From: an uncultured Roseburia sp.
Lineage (GTDB): Bacteria > Bacillota > Clostridia > Lachnospirales > Lachnospiraceae
Direction of reading: 5' to 3'
DNA: 64,000 nt
NCBI GenBank assembly: GCA_934358955.1
Contig: CAKRLC010000002.1
Span: forward strand, 12,945 to 76,944
In this document: positions 45,365 to 53,694 of the stretch, in pieces
How the letters are laid out: each line of letters begins with the position of its first letter
Position numbering within the stretch: the first letter of the stretch is position 1
Program-made: the position numbers and the translations under genes
The notes under the pieces: generated by a model
Databases searched by the model: none
The model's input: the letters and a program-made list of their open reading frames with translations, nothing else
What the model was told of the DNA's origin: nothing

Positions 45365-46446
45365 AAAATTATAAGTTCATACTTGTTATTTATGTTGTTA
45401 CATTGACGGTCATTGGGATACTGCTGATTGGAAGTGCGAAGCCAGTTCTGCAGAGCAAACAGATTATCGGAATGGTTTTAGGACTTACAGTGATGCTTGT
45501 AGTATCCCTGATCGATTATAATTTTATATTGCGGTTTCCCTGGTTGATTTATTTTTTTATGGTTGGGATATTACTTCTTGTTATGGTTGCAGGAAAAGAT
45601 GCCGGTGGAGCACAGCGCTGGTTTAAGATCGGTAGTTTCCAGTTTCAGCCGTCTGAGCTTGCAAAGATTCTTACAATTCTGTTTTTTGCTTATTTTTTTA
45701 TGAAACAGGAGGAAAAAATAAATACGCCGAAAATCTTGTTAGAAGCTTTTATCCTGGCAGGAATCCCATTGGGGCTGATTTTAAAGCAGCCGGATCTTTC
45801 TACAACGATTGTTACAGCATCAATTTTTATCTCACTCTTGTTTGTTGCAGGATTAAGTTATAAAATAGTAGTAGGTGTGCTGGCAGTCAGCATTCCATCA
45901 GCGGTGGTATTATTCACACTTCTGATACAGGACAAGATCCCATTTATCCGAGCTTATCAGCTTACACGAATTATGGCGTGGCTATATCCGGATGATTATC
46001 CGGCAGATGCCTATCAGCAGCAAAATGCGATCATGGCGATCGGATCTGGCCAGCTGTGGGGAAAAGGTCTGAATAATACAGACGCAACATCTGTAAAGAA
46101 TGGTAATTTTATTCCTGAGCCGCAGACAGATTTTATTTTTGCTGTTGCAGGAGAGGAACTCGGATTTATCGGAACAGCTGTTATCATAATTTTATTGCTT
46201 TTCATTACGATTGAGTGTATATTAATTGCTAGAAAGGCCAAAGACACAGCGGGAAAAATGATCTGCTGCGGATTTGCGGCGTTAGTTGGATTCCAGAGCC
46301 TCGTAAATATCAGTGTGGCAAGTGGTCTGCTGCCAAATACAGGTATTCCACTTCCATTTGTAAGCTATGGACTGACATCCCTGCTGTCTTTATATATCGG
46401 AGTCGGGCTTGTACTAAATGTCGGGCTTCAGCAAAAAAAATATTAA
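45343..46446 (+). CDS. rodA: SEDS peptidoglycan glycosyltransferase RodA/FtsW type
   Basis: A 367-residue polytopic protein with about ten TM helices, polymerising glycan strands from lipid II. Family motifs include GGAQRWFKIGSFQFQPSELA (about 87-106), NNTDATSVKNGNFIPEPQTD with the conserved FIFAVAGEE, and the C-terminal NTGIPLPFVSYGLTSLLSLY. Placement after minDE and near pbp2 and mreBCD points to RodA rather than FtsW. ATG 45343 lies inside minE, so translation is probably coupled. Confidence 0.94.
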   Translation: MFKQYKLKNYKFILVIYVVTLTVIGILLIGSAKPVLQSKQIIGMVLGLTVMLVVSLIDYNFILRFPWLIYFFMVGILLLVMVAGKDAGGAQRWFKIGSFQFQPSELAKILTILFFAYFFMKQEEKINTPKILLEAFILAGIPLGLILKQPDLSTTIVTASIFISLLFVAGLSYKIVVGVLAVSIPSAVVLFTLLIQDKIPFIRAYQLTRIMAWLYPDDYPADAYQQQNAIMAIGSGQLWGKGLNNTDATSVKNGNFIPEPQTDFIFAVAGEELGFIGTAVIIILLLFITIECILIARKAKDTAGKMICCGFAALVGFQSLVNISVASGLLPNTGIPLPFVSYGLTSLLSLYIGVGLVLNVGLQQKKY

Positions 46447-46464
46447 ACAGGAGGTAATCGCATA

Positions 46465-46860
46465 ATGAATATAGGACTTATTGCGCATGACTCAAAAAAG
46501 AAATTAATGCAGAATTTCTGTATTGCATATAGAGGGATTTTGAGTAAAAATGACCTTTATGCAACAGGAACAACAGGAAGACTTATCGAAGAGGTGACGA
46601 ACCTGAATGTTCACAAATATCTGGCAGGTCATTTGGGTGGTTCCCAGCAGCTTGGAGCACAGATCGAACATAATGAGATCGATCTTGTGATCTTTTTACG
46701 GGATCCTCTTACACCAAAGTCACATGAGCCGGACGTTAACAATGTTGTAAAATTATGTGATACACATAATATTCCATTGGCAACAAACCTTGCCACAGCA
46801 GAACTTTTGATTCGAGCATTAGACAGAGGAGATTTAGAGTGGCGTGAAATGTACAAATAA
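46465..46860 (+). CDS. mgsA: Methylglyoxal synthase
   Basis: Converts dihydroxyacetone phosphate to methylglyoxal and phosphate, an overflow route when phosphate is short. The 131 residues show the start IGLIAHDSKKKLM, the phosphate-binding ATGTTGRLIEE, LGGSQQLGAQI and the catalytic-Asp region FLRDPLTPKSHEPDV. Its metabolic role is unrelated to the wall genes around it, though the mgsA/rodA neighbourhood recurs in Firmicutes. GGAGG precedes ATG 46465. Confidence 0.96.
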   Translation: MNIGLIAHDSKKKLMQNFCIAYRGILSKNDLYATGTTGRLIEEVTNLNVHKYLAGHLGGSQQLGAQIEHNEIDLVIFLRDPLTPKSHEPDVNNVVKLCDTHNIPLATNLATAELLIRALDRGDLEWREMYK

Positions 46861-47872
46861 AAACGAAAAACGACAGATTGTGCACACATCTTATTGTCGT
46901 AAATTAAGACTGCTATGTCTTGCTGGCGTAGCAGCTGTTTTTGTATCCGGATGTGGGCAGACAACCGTCAGTTATGACAATCCTTATGATATTTATGCGA
47001 CGACTGCAGCTTTTGGAATTTCAAAGAATGATAATGGCTCTGACCAAAGTTATTTTTCAGAAAATCTGTGCGTGGCGGATGACTATAGTCTTGGCGTAGA
47101 ATCGACGCATTCCCAGGTAGCGGAAGGGGCAGGTGTCTTTAACCTTGCAACGAATACGGTGACTTATGCACAAAATATATATGAAAAGCTTTACCCGGCA
47201 AGTACAACCAAGATTTTGACGGCATACATAGCCTTAAAATATGGAAATCTGGAAGATCAGGTAACGGTCAGTGACTATGCTGCAAAGCAGGCATCTGATT
47301 CGTCTGTCTGCGGATTAAGAGCCGGTGACACCATTATGTTAAAGGATCTTATTTACGGAATGATGATAAAGAGCGGAAATGACGCCGCAATTGCTATCGC
47401 AGAGCACATTTCCGGAAGTGTTGAGGAATTCGCAAATCTGATGAATCAGGAGGCACATGCTATGGGTGCTACCAGATCTCATTTTGTGAATCCAAACGGA
47501 TTGCCGGATGAAGATCATTACACTTCCGTTTATGATTTATATCTGATTTTCCAAAATGCGATTAAGGATGAGCGCTTTACAGAAATTATCAGTACGAAGC
47601 AATATGATGTGGTTTATACGGATGCAAATGGAAACAGCGTTTCCAAAAGCTGGGAGAATACAAACCAGTATCTTGCAGGAAAAGCAACTGCGCCGGAAGG
47701 AGTGGCAGTGATCGGTGGAAAAACCGGAACAACTGGGGCGGCAGGATACTGTCTGGTATTATATTCTCAAAATACTGCCGGACAACCGATTGTGTCTATT
47801 GTATTAAAGGCTGACTGCAAATCTAATTTGTATTTATTAATGAATGAAATGCTTGGTGGTTTTGCAAATTAA
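46844..47872 (+). CDS. dacA: D-alanyl-D-alanine carboxypeptidase, lipoprotein form
   Basis: A 342-residue S11 peptidase (class C PBP) that trims the terminal D-Ala of stem peptides. Active-site motifs: STTK near 118, SGN near 177 and KTGT near 295. The N-terminus has a hydrophobic helix ending in VFVSGC (Cys37), which fits a lipobox, so membrane anchoring is probably by lipid. The C-terminal PBP5_C domain and amphipathic helix are missing. GTG 46844 starts the gene inside the end of mgsA (17-nt overlap), behind an AGAGGAGA-type site. Confidence 0.92.
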   Translation: MKCTNKNEKRQIVHTSYCRKLRLLCLAGVAAVFVSGCGQTTVSYDNPYDIYATTAAFGISKNDNGSDQSYFSENLCVADDYSLGVESTHSQVAEGAGVFNLATNTVTYAQNIYEKLYPASTTKILTAYIALKYGNLEDQVTVSDYAAKQASDSSVCGLRAGDTIMLKDLIYGMMIKSGNDAAIAIAEHISGSVEEFANLMNQEAHAMGATRSHFVNPNGLPDEDHYTSVYDLYLIFQNAIKDERFTEIISTKQYDVVYTDANGNSVSKSWENTNQYLAGKATAPEGVAVIGGKTGTTGAAGYCLVLYSQNTAGQPIVSIVLKADCKSNLYLLMNEMLGGFAN

Positions 47873-47875
47873 TAG

Positions 47876-47904
47876 TTGTATTTTATGTGCATATATACTA
47901 TAAT
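47876..47904 (+). promoter_or_regulatory. Promoter of the small P-loop gene
   Basis: TTGTAT (47876-47881), 17-bp spacer, perfect TATAAT (47899-47904), starting 4 nt after the dacA stop. Confidence 0.72.
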
Positions 47905-47970
47905 TAATTCATAAAACCTACTGTTTTTATTCAAATTACATAAAGCAGGGAATACAAGGAGGAAATGGCA

Positions 47971-48393
47971 ATGATAGAAATTATATCCGGTGTAAAAGGA
48001 AAAGGAAAAACAAAAGAATTACTGGCAAAGGTAAATAGTTCAGTGGAAAGCGCTTCCGGTAATATTGTATATCTTGACAAAAGTCAGAAGCATATGTATG
48101 AGCTGAACAATAAAGTCCGCCTCATCAATGTGATGGATTATCCAGTTGATAATTGTGATCAGTTTTTAGGATTCTTATGTGGAATCGTATCCCAGGATCA
48201 CGATCTCGAAGAAATGTATCTGGATAGCTTCCTTACAATTGCATCAGTCGAGACTGATGAAGAAATTCAGCATGTAATTGAAAAATTAGATATTATCAGT
48301 GAAAAATATAATGTAAAATTTGTTTTAAGTGTTTCAAGAGATGAATCAGAATTGCCAGAATGTGCAAAAGCAAAAATAGTCATTTCCTTGTAA
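47971..48393 (+). CDS. Small P-loop ATP-binding protein (annotated as 'twitching motility/PilT-like' in relatives)
   Basis: A 140-residue cytoplasmic protein. It begins directly with a Walker A motif ISGVKGKGKTKELL (about 5-18) and ends with an LSVSRDESELPECAKAKIV segment. No pilus gene is near and the size is far below PilT, so a motility role is unlikely. True function unknown. AAGGAGG is 8 nt before ATG 47971 (ATG 47965 in frame is too close). It has its own promoter and terminator, forming a one-gene unit after dacA. Confidence 0.8.
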   Translation: MIEIISGVKGKGKTKELLAKVNSSVESASGNIVYLDKSQKHMYELNNKVRLINVMDYPVDNCDQFLGFLCGIVSQDHDLEEMYLDSFLTIASVETDEEIQHVIEKLDIISEKYNVKFVLSVSRDESELPECAKAKIVISL

Positions 48394-48399
48394 GAATAT

Positions 48400-48428
48400 A
48401 AAAAGGCTGCGTTCGCGCAGCCTTTTTT
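48400..48428 (+). terminator. Intrinsic terminator with UUCG tetraloop
   Basis: Perfect stem AAAAAGGCTGCG / CGCAGCCTTTTT closed by TTCG and followed by further T. A very strong terminator. Confidence 0.95.
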
Positions 48429-48436
48429 ATTGCATA

Positions 48437-48670
48437 GATTTGGGCGTCAAAGAGTCTGCATTTAATTTTATGCTGGTAGATTGCACAAAAAAATATTCCA
48501 AGTTTCATTGTGCAAAACATTCCGATAAGCCTCTGAAAGCGTGAATCATGTTCAGCAGAGGCTTCCATGATTCATGAGTCTTATCTCCATTGCACAAAGA
48601 GAAACTTTCCATATTTCTTTTGTGCAATTTGCCAATAAAGGTTATGAAGCAGACCTTTTGACATCCGGAT
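48437..48670. repeat. Dispersed intergenic repeat, inverted pair B/B'
   Basis: Two copies of the repeat face each other: B (48437-48545, plus) and B' (48588-48670, minus). Each has an internal inverted pair, TTGCACAA / TTGTGCAA (48481-48488 / 48508-48515; and 48590-48597 / 48620-48627). Between them two interleaved stems are possible: GCCTCTG (48529-48535) with CAGAGGC (48556-48562), and TGAATCATG (48542-48550) with CATGATTCA (48566-48574). The whole gap 48429-48691 holds no gene. Confidence 0.75.
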
Positions 48671-48691
48671 CTACATAGGATAAGAATCATC

Positions 48692-48901
48692 TTACAGATC
48701 TCCGCTGCTGATCCGCCCATAAAAGCTGATCGTATAAAGTCCGCTAATACCGACAAGTGCGTAAATAATGCGGGAGAGCCAGGACATGCTTCCGAAAAGA
48801 AATGCTACAAGGTCAAACCGGAAAAAGCCGATCAGTCCCCAATTAACAGCACCCACAATTACGAGCGTAAGCAGTATATAATCTAACCAGTTCGTTTTCA
48901 T
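48692..48901 (-). CDS. DUF378 small membrane protein
   Basis: A 69-residue protein of the DUF378 (YuzA-like) family. Two hydrophobic helices (about 6-30 and 40-62) flank a short loop; LDYILLTLVIVGAVNWGLIG and the ending ISGLYTISFYGR are characteristic. Function unknown. AAGGAG is 10 nt before ATG at 48901. It is convergent with the P-loop gene, with the repeat pair between them, and divergent from the HlyD-like gene. Confidence 0.88.
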   Translation of the reverse strand: MKTNWLDYILLTLVIVGAVNWGLIGFFRFDLVAFLFGSMSWLSRIIYALVGISGLYTISFYGRISSGDL

Positions 48902-48987
48902 TTTTCTGTTACTCCTTTTTTTAGTTCTATATTCTTGTTTATATAAAGAAAGTATTTCCGTTCTTTCTTTTTTTATTCCTGTTCCGG

Positions 48988-49016
48988 TTGTTTTCTATCA
49001 ATGAAAATGATAAAAT
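48988..49016 (+). promoter_or_regulatory. Predicted promoter of the HlyD-like / yggS / sepF operon
   Basis: TTGTTT (48988-48993), 17-bp spacer, TAAAAT (49011-49016). It would give a leader of about 40 nt to the TTG start at 49062. Confidence 0.5.
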
Positions 49017-49061
49017 AAAATGTAAATGTGAAAACGAAGAGCAAGGCAGGCATAATATAAA

Positions 49062-50453
49062 TTGAAAAAAAGCAAAAATGTTGTACGATACAGAAAACCA
49101 TGGAATATGAATATTGGCATTATTATATTTGTGATTATTTTTATCTACCTCATTTTCAATGTGTTCAGTTACCTGACAGAAGTCCATATTTCTCCTTATG
49201 AGGTAGAACAGGGAACAATCGCTGTGAATAATGTATACAATGGACTGATTTTAAGAAATGAGAAAGTAATAACATCTCCTTACAGTGGTTCCCTGAACTA
49301 TTATGTAAAAGAAGGATCCAAAGTTTCTTATGGGGATTTTTTATATTCGGTCGATGAAAATGGAGATGTCGCAAAAATGATCAATGAAGCGAATCAGGAT
49401 GGAAGCAGCATTGATGATGAAAATCTGTCAGAAATTGAAAAATCTATCAGTGATTTTTTGTATTCTTATCATTCACAAAATTTCTATCAGACCTATAGCT
49501 TTAAGGACAGTGTCAATGCTTCTTTAAATGAGGCGCTCAGTGTCAATGCACTGAACCAGATATCTGAATATGCATCCGCTGCAGAAGGCAATAATACATT
49601 TCACAGAGTCTATGCGGACGAGCCGGGGATTATCGTTTATTATACGGATGGACTTGAAAATGTCACAACGGATAGCTTTACTGCGAGCATGTTTGATGAA
49701 GCCAGTTATGCAAAGACAAGCCTGAAGACCAAAACGTCGGTGAACGCCGGTGAAAATGTCTATAAGCTGATCGACAGTGAGTACTGGAATATTGTTGTGC
49801 CGATCAGTGATGATCTTGCGCAGGATCTTGCAGATGATGATACGATCAAAATCCGTTTCCTGAAAGATGAAAAGGACACGTATGCAACATACACGATTAC
49901 AGAGAAAGATGGCAGGCAATATCTGATATTATCTTTGAAAAGTGCAATGGTTCGTTATGCTGCAGACCGGTATGTTGAGATCGAACTGTTGCGGTCAGAG
50001 GAAACCGGGCTTAAGATACCAAATTCTGCAATTACAGAAAAAGAATTTTTTACGATTCCAAAAGATTATCTTGCAAAAGGTGATGATTCAGATTCAGATG
50101 GATTCCTGGTAGAAAGAATCGATAAGGACGGAAACAGTACAATTGAATTTGTAAACGCAACGATTTATTATGAAACAGAGGACAGCTATTATATAGACAG
50201 CGAAAATATATCTGCTGACGATGTTCTGGTGAAACAGAATACCAGTGAGACATATAAAGCTGGATCGGGTACGGCAACGTTGCAGGGTGTGTATAATATT
50301 AACAAAGGATATGCTGTTTTTAAGCAGATCGATATTCTTTACCAGAATGAAGAGTATACAATTGTTAAAACAGGAACAAAGTATGGAATTATGCTATTTG
50401 ACCATATTGCTTTAGATGGCAGTAAGATCAATGAAAATCAGCTTATAAAATAA
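49062..50453 (+). CDS. HlyD-family-like adaptor protein in the sepF cluster
   Basis: A 463-residue protein: a basic cytoplasmic N-terminus, one TM helix (about 17-40), then an extracytoplasmic part with a lipoyl/barrel-sandwich half motif near 60-100 (GLILRNEKVITSPYSGSLNY, KEGSKVSYGDFLYSV). A helical middle (about 120-180) and beta-barrel strands follow. The layout fits a HlyD-type periplasmic adaptor, but no ABC partner is adjacent. Its fixed place before yggS-sepF hints at a division or envelope role. The start is TTG 49062 (AAGGCAGG about 12 nt away); the next in-frame ATG (49107) would remove the basic tail. Confidence 0.8.
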   Translation: MKKSKNVVRYRKPWNMNIGIIIFVIIFIYLIFNVFSYLTEVHISPYEVEQGTIAVNNVYNGLILRNEKVITSPYSGSLNYYVKEGSKVSYGDFLYSVDENGDVAKMINEANQDGSSIDDENLSEIEKSISDFLYSYHSQNFYQTYSFKDSVNASLNEALSVNALNQISEYASAAEGNNTFHRVYADEPGIIVYYTDGLENVTTDSFTASMFDEASYAKTSLKTKTSVNAGENVYKLIDSEYWNIVVPISDDLAQDLADDDTIKIRFLKDEKDTYATYTITEKDGRQYLILSLKSAMVRYAADRYVEIELLRSEETGLKIPNSAITEKEFFTIPKDYLAKGDDSDSDGFLVERIDKDGNSTIEFVNATIYYETEDSYYIDSENISADDVLVKQNTSETYKAGSGTATLQGVYNINKGYAVFKQIDILYQNEEYTIVKTGTKYGIMLFDHIALDGSKINENQLIK

Positions 50454-50486
50454 ATCAGACGGATAAAGGAAAGGAAGAAGATACAA

Positions 50487-51179
50487 ATGTTAAAAGAAAA
50501 TTTAAATCAGGTTGAAAGAAAAATAGAGGAGGCATGCAAAAGAGCAGGCAGAGACCGGAACGAAGTAACACTGATCGCAGTAAGTAAAACAAAGCCAGTT
50601 GAAATGCTTCAGGAGGTTTACGATGAGAATGTCAGGGATTTTGGCGAAAACAAGGTTCAGGAGCTTTGTGATAAGATTGAAGTAATGCCGCAGGATATCA
50701 GATGGCATATGATCGGACACTTACAGCGCAACAAAGTAAAATACATTGTTGGAAAAGTAGAACTGATCCATTCCGTAGATTCTTATCGCCTTGCGGAAGA
50801 AATCAATATTCAGGCAAAAAAGAAAAATATCATTGTCCCGATTCTTGTAGAGGTTAATATCGCACATGAAGAATCAAAATTTGGCATTTCAGAGGATGAT
50901 GCGATCCAGCTTGTAAAAGAGATTGCAGAATTGGAAAATGTCCGGATCATGGGACTTATGACCATTGCTCCATATGTGGAAAATCCAGAGGATAACCGCA
51001 TGTATTTCCGTAAAATAAAAGAATTATCTGTTGACATAAGAAATAAAAACATAGATAATGTATCTATGAGTGTCTTGTCTATGGGAATGACAGGTGACTA
51101 TGAGGTAGCAATTGAAGAAGGTGCTACCATGGTCCGCGTTGGAACGGGTATTTTTGGAGAAAGAAATTATAACAAATAG
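50487..51179 (+). CDS. yggS: PLP homeostasis protein YggS/YlmE
   Basis: A 230-residue PLP-binding barrel protein of the COG0325 family, involved in vitamin B6 and amino-acid balance rather than catalysis. The cofactor lysine is in LIAVSKTKPVEML (about 29-41), and the FGENKVQE, WHMIGHLQRNK and SMGMTGDYEVAIEEGATMVR segments are all conserved. In Firmicutes (ylmE) it precedes sepF, as here (11 nt). AAGGAAAGGAAG precedes ATG 50487. Confidence 0.95.
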   Translation: MLKENLNQVERKIEEACKRAGRDRNEVTLIAVSKTKPVEMLQEVYDENVRDFGENKVQELCDKIEVMPQDIRWHMIGHLQRNKVKYIVGKVELIHSVDSYRLAEEINIQAKKKNIIVPILVEVNIAHEESKFGISEDDAIQLVKEIAELENVRIMGLMTIAPYVENPEDNRMYFRKIKELSVDIRNKNIDNVSMSVLSMGMTGDYEVAIEEGATMVRVGTGIFGERNYNK

Positions 51180-51190
51180 GAGCAGATAAG

Positions 51191-51703
51191 ATGAGTTTTC
51201 TTGATAAATTTTTAAATATTATGCGATTGAATCCGGATGATGACGATGATTTCTATAATGAAGATTATTATGATGATGACGAGGCAGAAGAGGTAAGACC
51301 GAAGCCTTCCTTCAAAAAGCGTGAAAAAGAAGCTGAGTTTGCAGATGATTATAAAGACAAGCCGGCGGTAAGACCTGCCCAGAAGGTTACACCGATCCGT
51401 CCATCCAAGAAACAGCAGAACGTGTCCGGTATGGAAGTGTGTGTGATCAAGCCAACATCTGTTGAAGATGCAAGAGAGATTACAGAGACATTATTAAATA
51501 ACCGTACAGTTGTATTAAATGTAGAAGGACTCGATGTAGAGATCGCACAGCGTATTATTGATTTTACATCAGGATCCTGTTTTGCGATCAGCGGAAATCT
51601 TCAGAAGGTTTCTAATTACATTTTTATTATCACACCGGCATCTGTTGACATTTCCGGAGATTTTTTAAACATTGTAGATTCATTTGACACAAAAGGATTA
51701 TAA
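51191..51703 (+). CDS. sepF: Cell division protein SepF
   Basis: A 170-residue FtsZ-bundling protein that tethers the Z-ring to the membrane. The start MSFLDKFLNIMRL is the amphipathic membrane helix. An acidic linker (about 17-75) follows, then the globular dimer domain (about 80-165; KPTSVEDAREITETLLNNRT, GSCFAISGNLQKVSNYIFI). The ylmG gene that usually comes next is missing; ylmH follows directly. Confidence 0.95.
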   Translation: MSFLDKFLNIMRLNPDDDDDFYNEDYYDDDEAEEVRPKPSFKKREKEAEFADDYKDKPAVRPAQKVTPIRPSKKQQNVSGMEVCVIKPTSVEDAREITETLLNNRTVVLNVEGLDVEIAQRIIDFTSGSCFAISGNLQKVSNYIFIITPASVDISGDFLNIVDSFDTKGL

Positions 51704-51714
51704 AACAGAAGCCT

Positions 51715-52464
51715 ATGAACGAGCAGGAACTTTGTAAAAAAAGACTTATTGATTTATCAAAACAGGCAAACCGCAAAGGGATTGTCGTATTCAGTGATTT
51801 CCTGAATTTAAATGAATTAAATATTTATCATCAAAATGAGAAGTTCTATGAATGCCGAACAGAAACTTTTGGTGGAATCGAATTTGCAGAGCGTCAGATA
51901 GTTGCCTTTATACCTGATGCTCTTTATTATGAGTGGCAGTATCCGATTTCTGCATTAGAAATAAAACCTTCTTATCCAAAATTTGCTGAAAAATTAGGAC
52001 ACCGTGATATTCTTGGAGCACTGATGAATATGGGGATTGATCGCAGCAAAGTGGGCGATATCATTTTAAGTGAAGACAGATATTTTATGATCTGTGAAGA
52101 CACGATGGCTCAGTATTTTATTGATCATCTGGATAAAATCCGTCATACAGTAGTCAGACTTGAAGAAATAACAGCCGAGGAACTGGTATCCGAACAACAC
52201 TTTGAAGAAAAAGAAGGGATCATTACTTCAAACAGGCTGGATAGTCTGATCGCCTGTGTATATAAGTTTTCCAGAAGCCAGGCATTGGAATATCTGAAAA
52301 ATGAAAAGGTCTTTGTCAATGGGCAATGTATCCAGAACCCTTCTTACCATTGCAAAGAGAATGAAATCGTTTCGGTAAGGGGAAGCGGACGTTTTGTTTT
52401 TGAAAAAGAGTATGGCGAGACGAATAAAGGACGCTTAAAGATACGGTATAAACTGTACGGGTAA
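51715..52464 (+). CDS. ylmH: S4-domain RNA-binding protein YlmH
   Basis: A 249-residue protein. The N-terminal YlmH region (about 1-160; RKGIVVFSDFLNLNEL, KLGHRDILGALMNMGI) is followed by a C-terminal S4 RNA-binding domain (about 178-240; SRSQALEYLKNEKVFVNG). YlmH binds ribosomes and has been tied to rescue of stalled large subunits in Bacillus. The ribosome site before ATG 51715 is weak (AGAAG). The division protein DivIVA, usual neighbour in Bacillus, is absent; 104 nt later aroB starts. Confidence 0.92.
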   Translation: MNEQELCKKRLIDLSKQANRKGIVVFSDFLNLNELNIYHQNEKFYECRTETFGGIEFAERQIVAFIPDALYYEWQYPISALEIKPSYPKFAEKLGHRDILGALMNMGIDRSKVGDIILSEDRYFMICEDTMAQYFIDHLDKIRHTVVRLEEITAEELVSEQHFEEKEGIITSNRLDSLIACVYKFSRSQALEYLKNEKVFVNGQCIQNPSYHCKENEIVSVRGSGRFVFEKEYGETNKGRLKIRYKLYG

Positions 52465-52568
52465 TCTGGTTTCTTATACAGTAAGGCAGGATAATTGCTT
52501 TACTTACCTGAACAGGCAGTAGCATAACGCACAGACATAAAAAACATCAGAAAGGTTGGAATTGATGA

Positions 52569-53669
52569 ATGGCAAAAAATTTACCGGTAAAATTGGATGG
52601 AAAAGTAATTTATGAGATAAAGCTTACAGATTCCTTTCAGGGACTGTGTGGATCCCTGCAGGAACTTGGTTATACCGCAGATCAGAAAATCTGCATCGTA
52701 ACAGATTCCAATGTAGAGAAGCTGTATGGAAATACAGTGAAAGAAGAGCTTGCAATATATTATCCAAATGTATTTTTGCATGTATTCCAGGCAGGGGAGG
52801 AAAGTAAAAATACAGATACTGTGAATAGAGTTTATGAATTTCTGATCCAAAATCATTTTGACCGCCATGATCTGCTGGTTGCGCTTGGCGGAGGTGTTGT
52901 CGGGGATCTTACCGGATTTACTGCGGCTACTTATCTTAGGGGAATCGATTTTGTTCAGGTGCCAACTTCACTATTATCCCAGGTAGACAGCAGTATTGGG
53001 GGCAAGACAGGTGTTGATTTCATGCAATACAAAAATATGGTAGGCGCGTTTTACCAGCCTAAGTTAGTTTATATGAATCTTAGTGTATTGCACACACTTC
53101 CAAAAGAACAGCTCGTCTCTGGTTTTGGAGAAATCTTGAAGCATGGTCTCATTAAGAATCATGATTATTTTTATTGGATGAATACGCATTATCAAGAGAT
53201 CCTGGATCTGGACTATGAGATTTTAGAAGAAATGATCTATGAAAGCTGCGTTATAAAAAGAGATGTGGTAGAACGTGATCCAAAAGAAAAAGGAGAACGT
53301 GCATTGCTGAATTTTGGACATACGATTGGGCATGCCGTCGAGAAACTGTCAAATTTTGGCCTATCCCATGGTGTCTGTGTGGGTCTTGGAACTGTTGCTG
53401 CAACATATCTGTCCTTCCTTCATGGGAATATATCGGAATCAGACTTGCAATATATCGAGGAAACGTTGCAGCACTTTGGTTTAAAGATACGCGTATCAGG
53501 CTATGATGCAACAGAAGTCTTAAAGACAACAAAGCTGGACAAAAAAATGGTAGGAAGTAAGATAAAATTCATTCTTTTGCAAAACGTTGGAAATGCCTAT
53601 ATTGATACTGGGTTATCAGATGAAGATATTTTAAAAGGCATTCAGTATATAATGTCTGAAAATGTTTGA
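52569..53669 (+). CDS. aroB: 3-dehydroquinate synthase
   Basis: Second step of the shikimate pathway, NAD- and metal-dependent. The 366 residues show the NAD region ALGGGVVGDLTGFTAATYLR (about 98-117), DSSIGGKTGVD near 142 and the metal-ligand helix FGHTIGHAVE near 248. It stands alone, away from other aro genes, inserted between ylmH and lspA. Its end overlaps an upstream in-frame ATG of lspA, but the preferred lspA start lies outside. Confidence 0.96.
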   Translation: MAKNLPVKLDGKVIYEIKLTDSFQGLCGSLQELGYTADQKICIVTDSNVEKLYGNTVKEELAIYYPNVFLHVFQAGEESKNTDTVNRVYEFLIQNHFDRHDLLVALGGGVVGDLTGFTAATYLRGIDFVQVPTSLLSQVDSSIGGKTGVDFMQYKNMVGAFYQPKLVYMNLSVLHTLPKEQLVSGFGEILKHGLIKNHDYFYWMNTHYQEILDLDYEILEEMIYESCVIKRDVVERDPKEKGERALLNFGHTIGHAVEKLSNFGLSHGVCVGLGTVAATYLSFLHGNISESDLQYIEETLQHFGLKIRVSGYDATEVLKTTKLDKKMVGSKIKFILLQNVGNAYIDTGLSDEDILKGIQYIMSENV

Positions 53670-53694
53670 AGTACAGGCGAAAAGAGGAACGGAC

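Noticed and set aside
47965-48393. Evidence for type IV pili from the 'PilT-like' protein
   Set aside because: Only a Walker A motif is shared; the protein is about one third of PilT length and no pilus genes are nearby.
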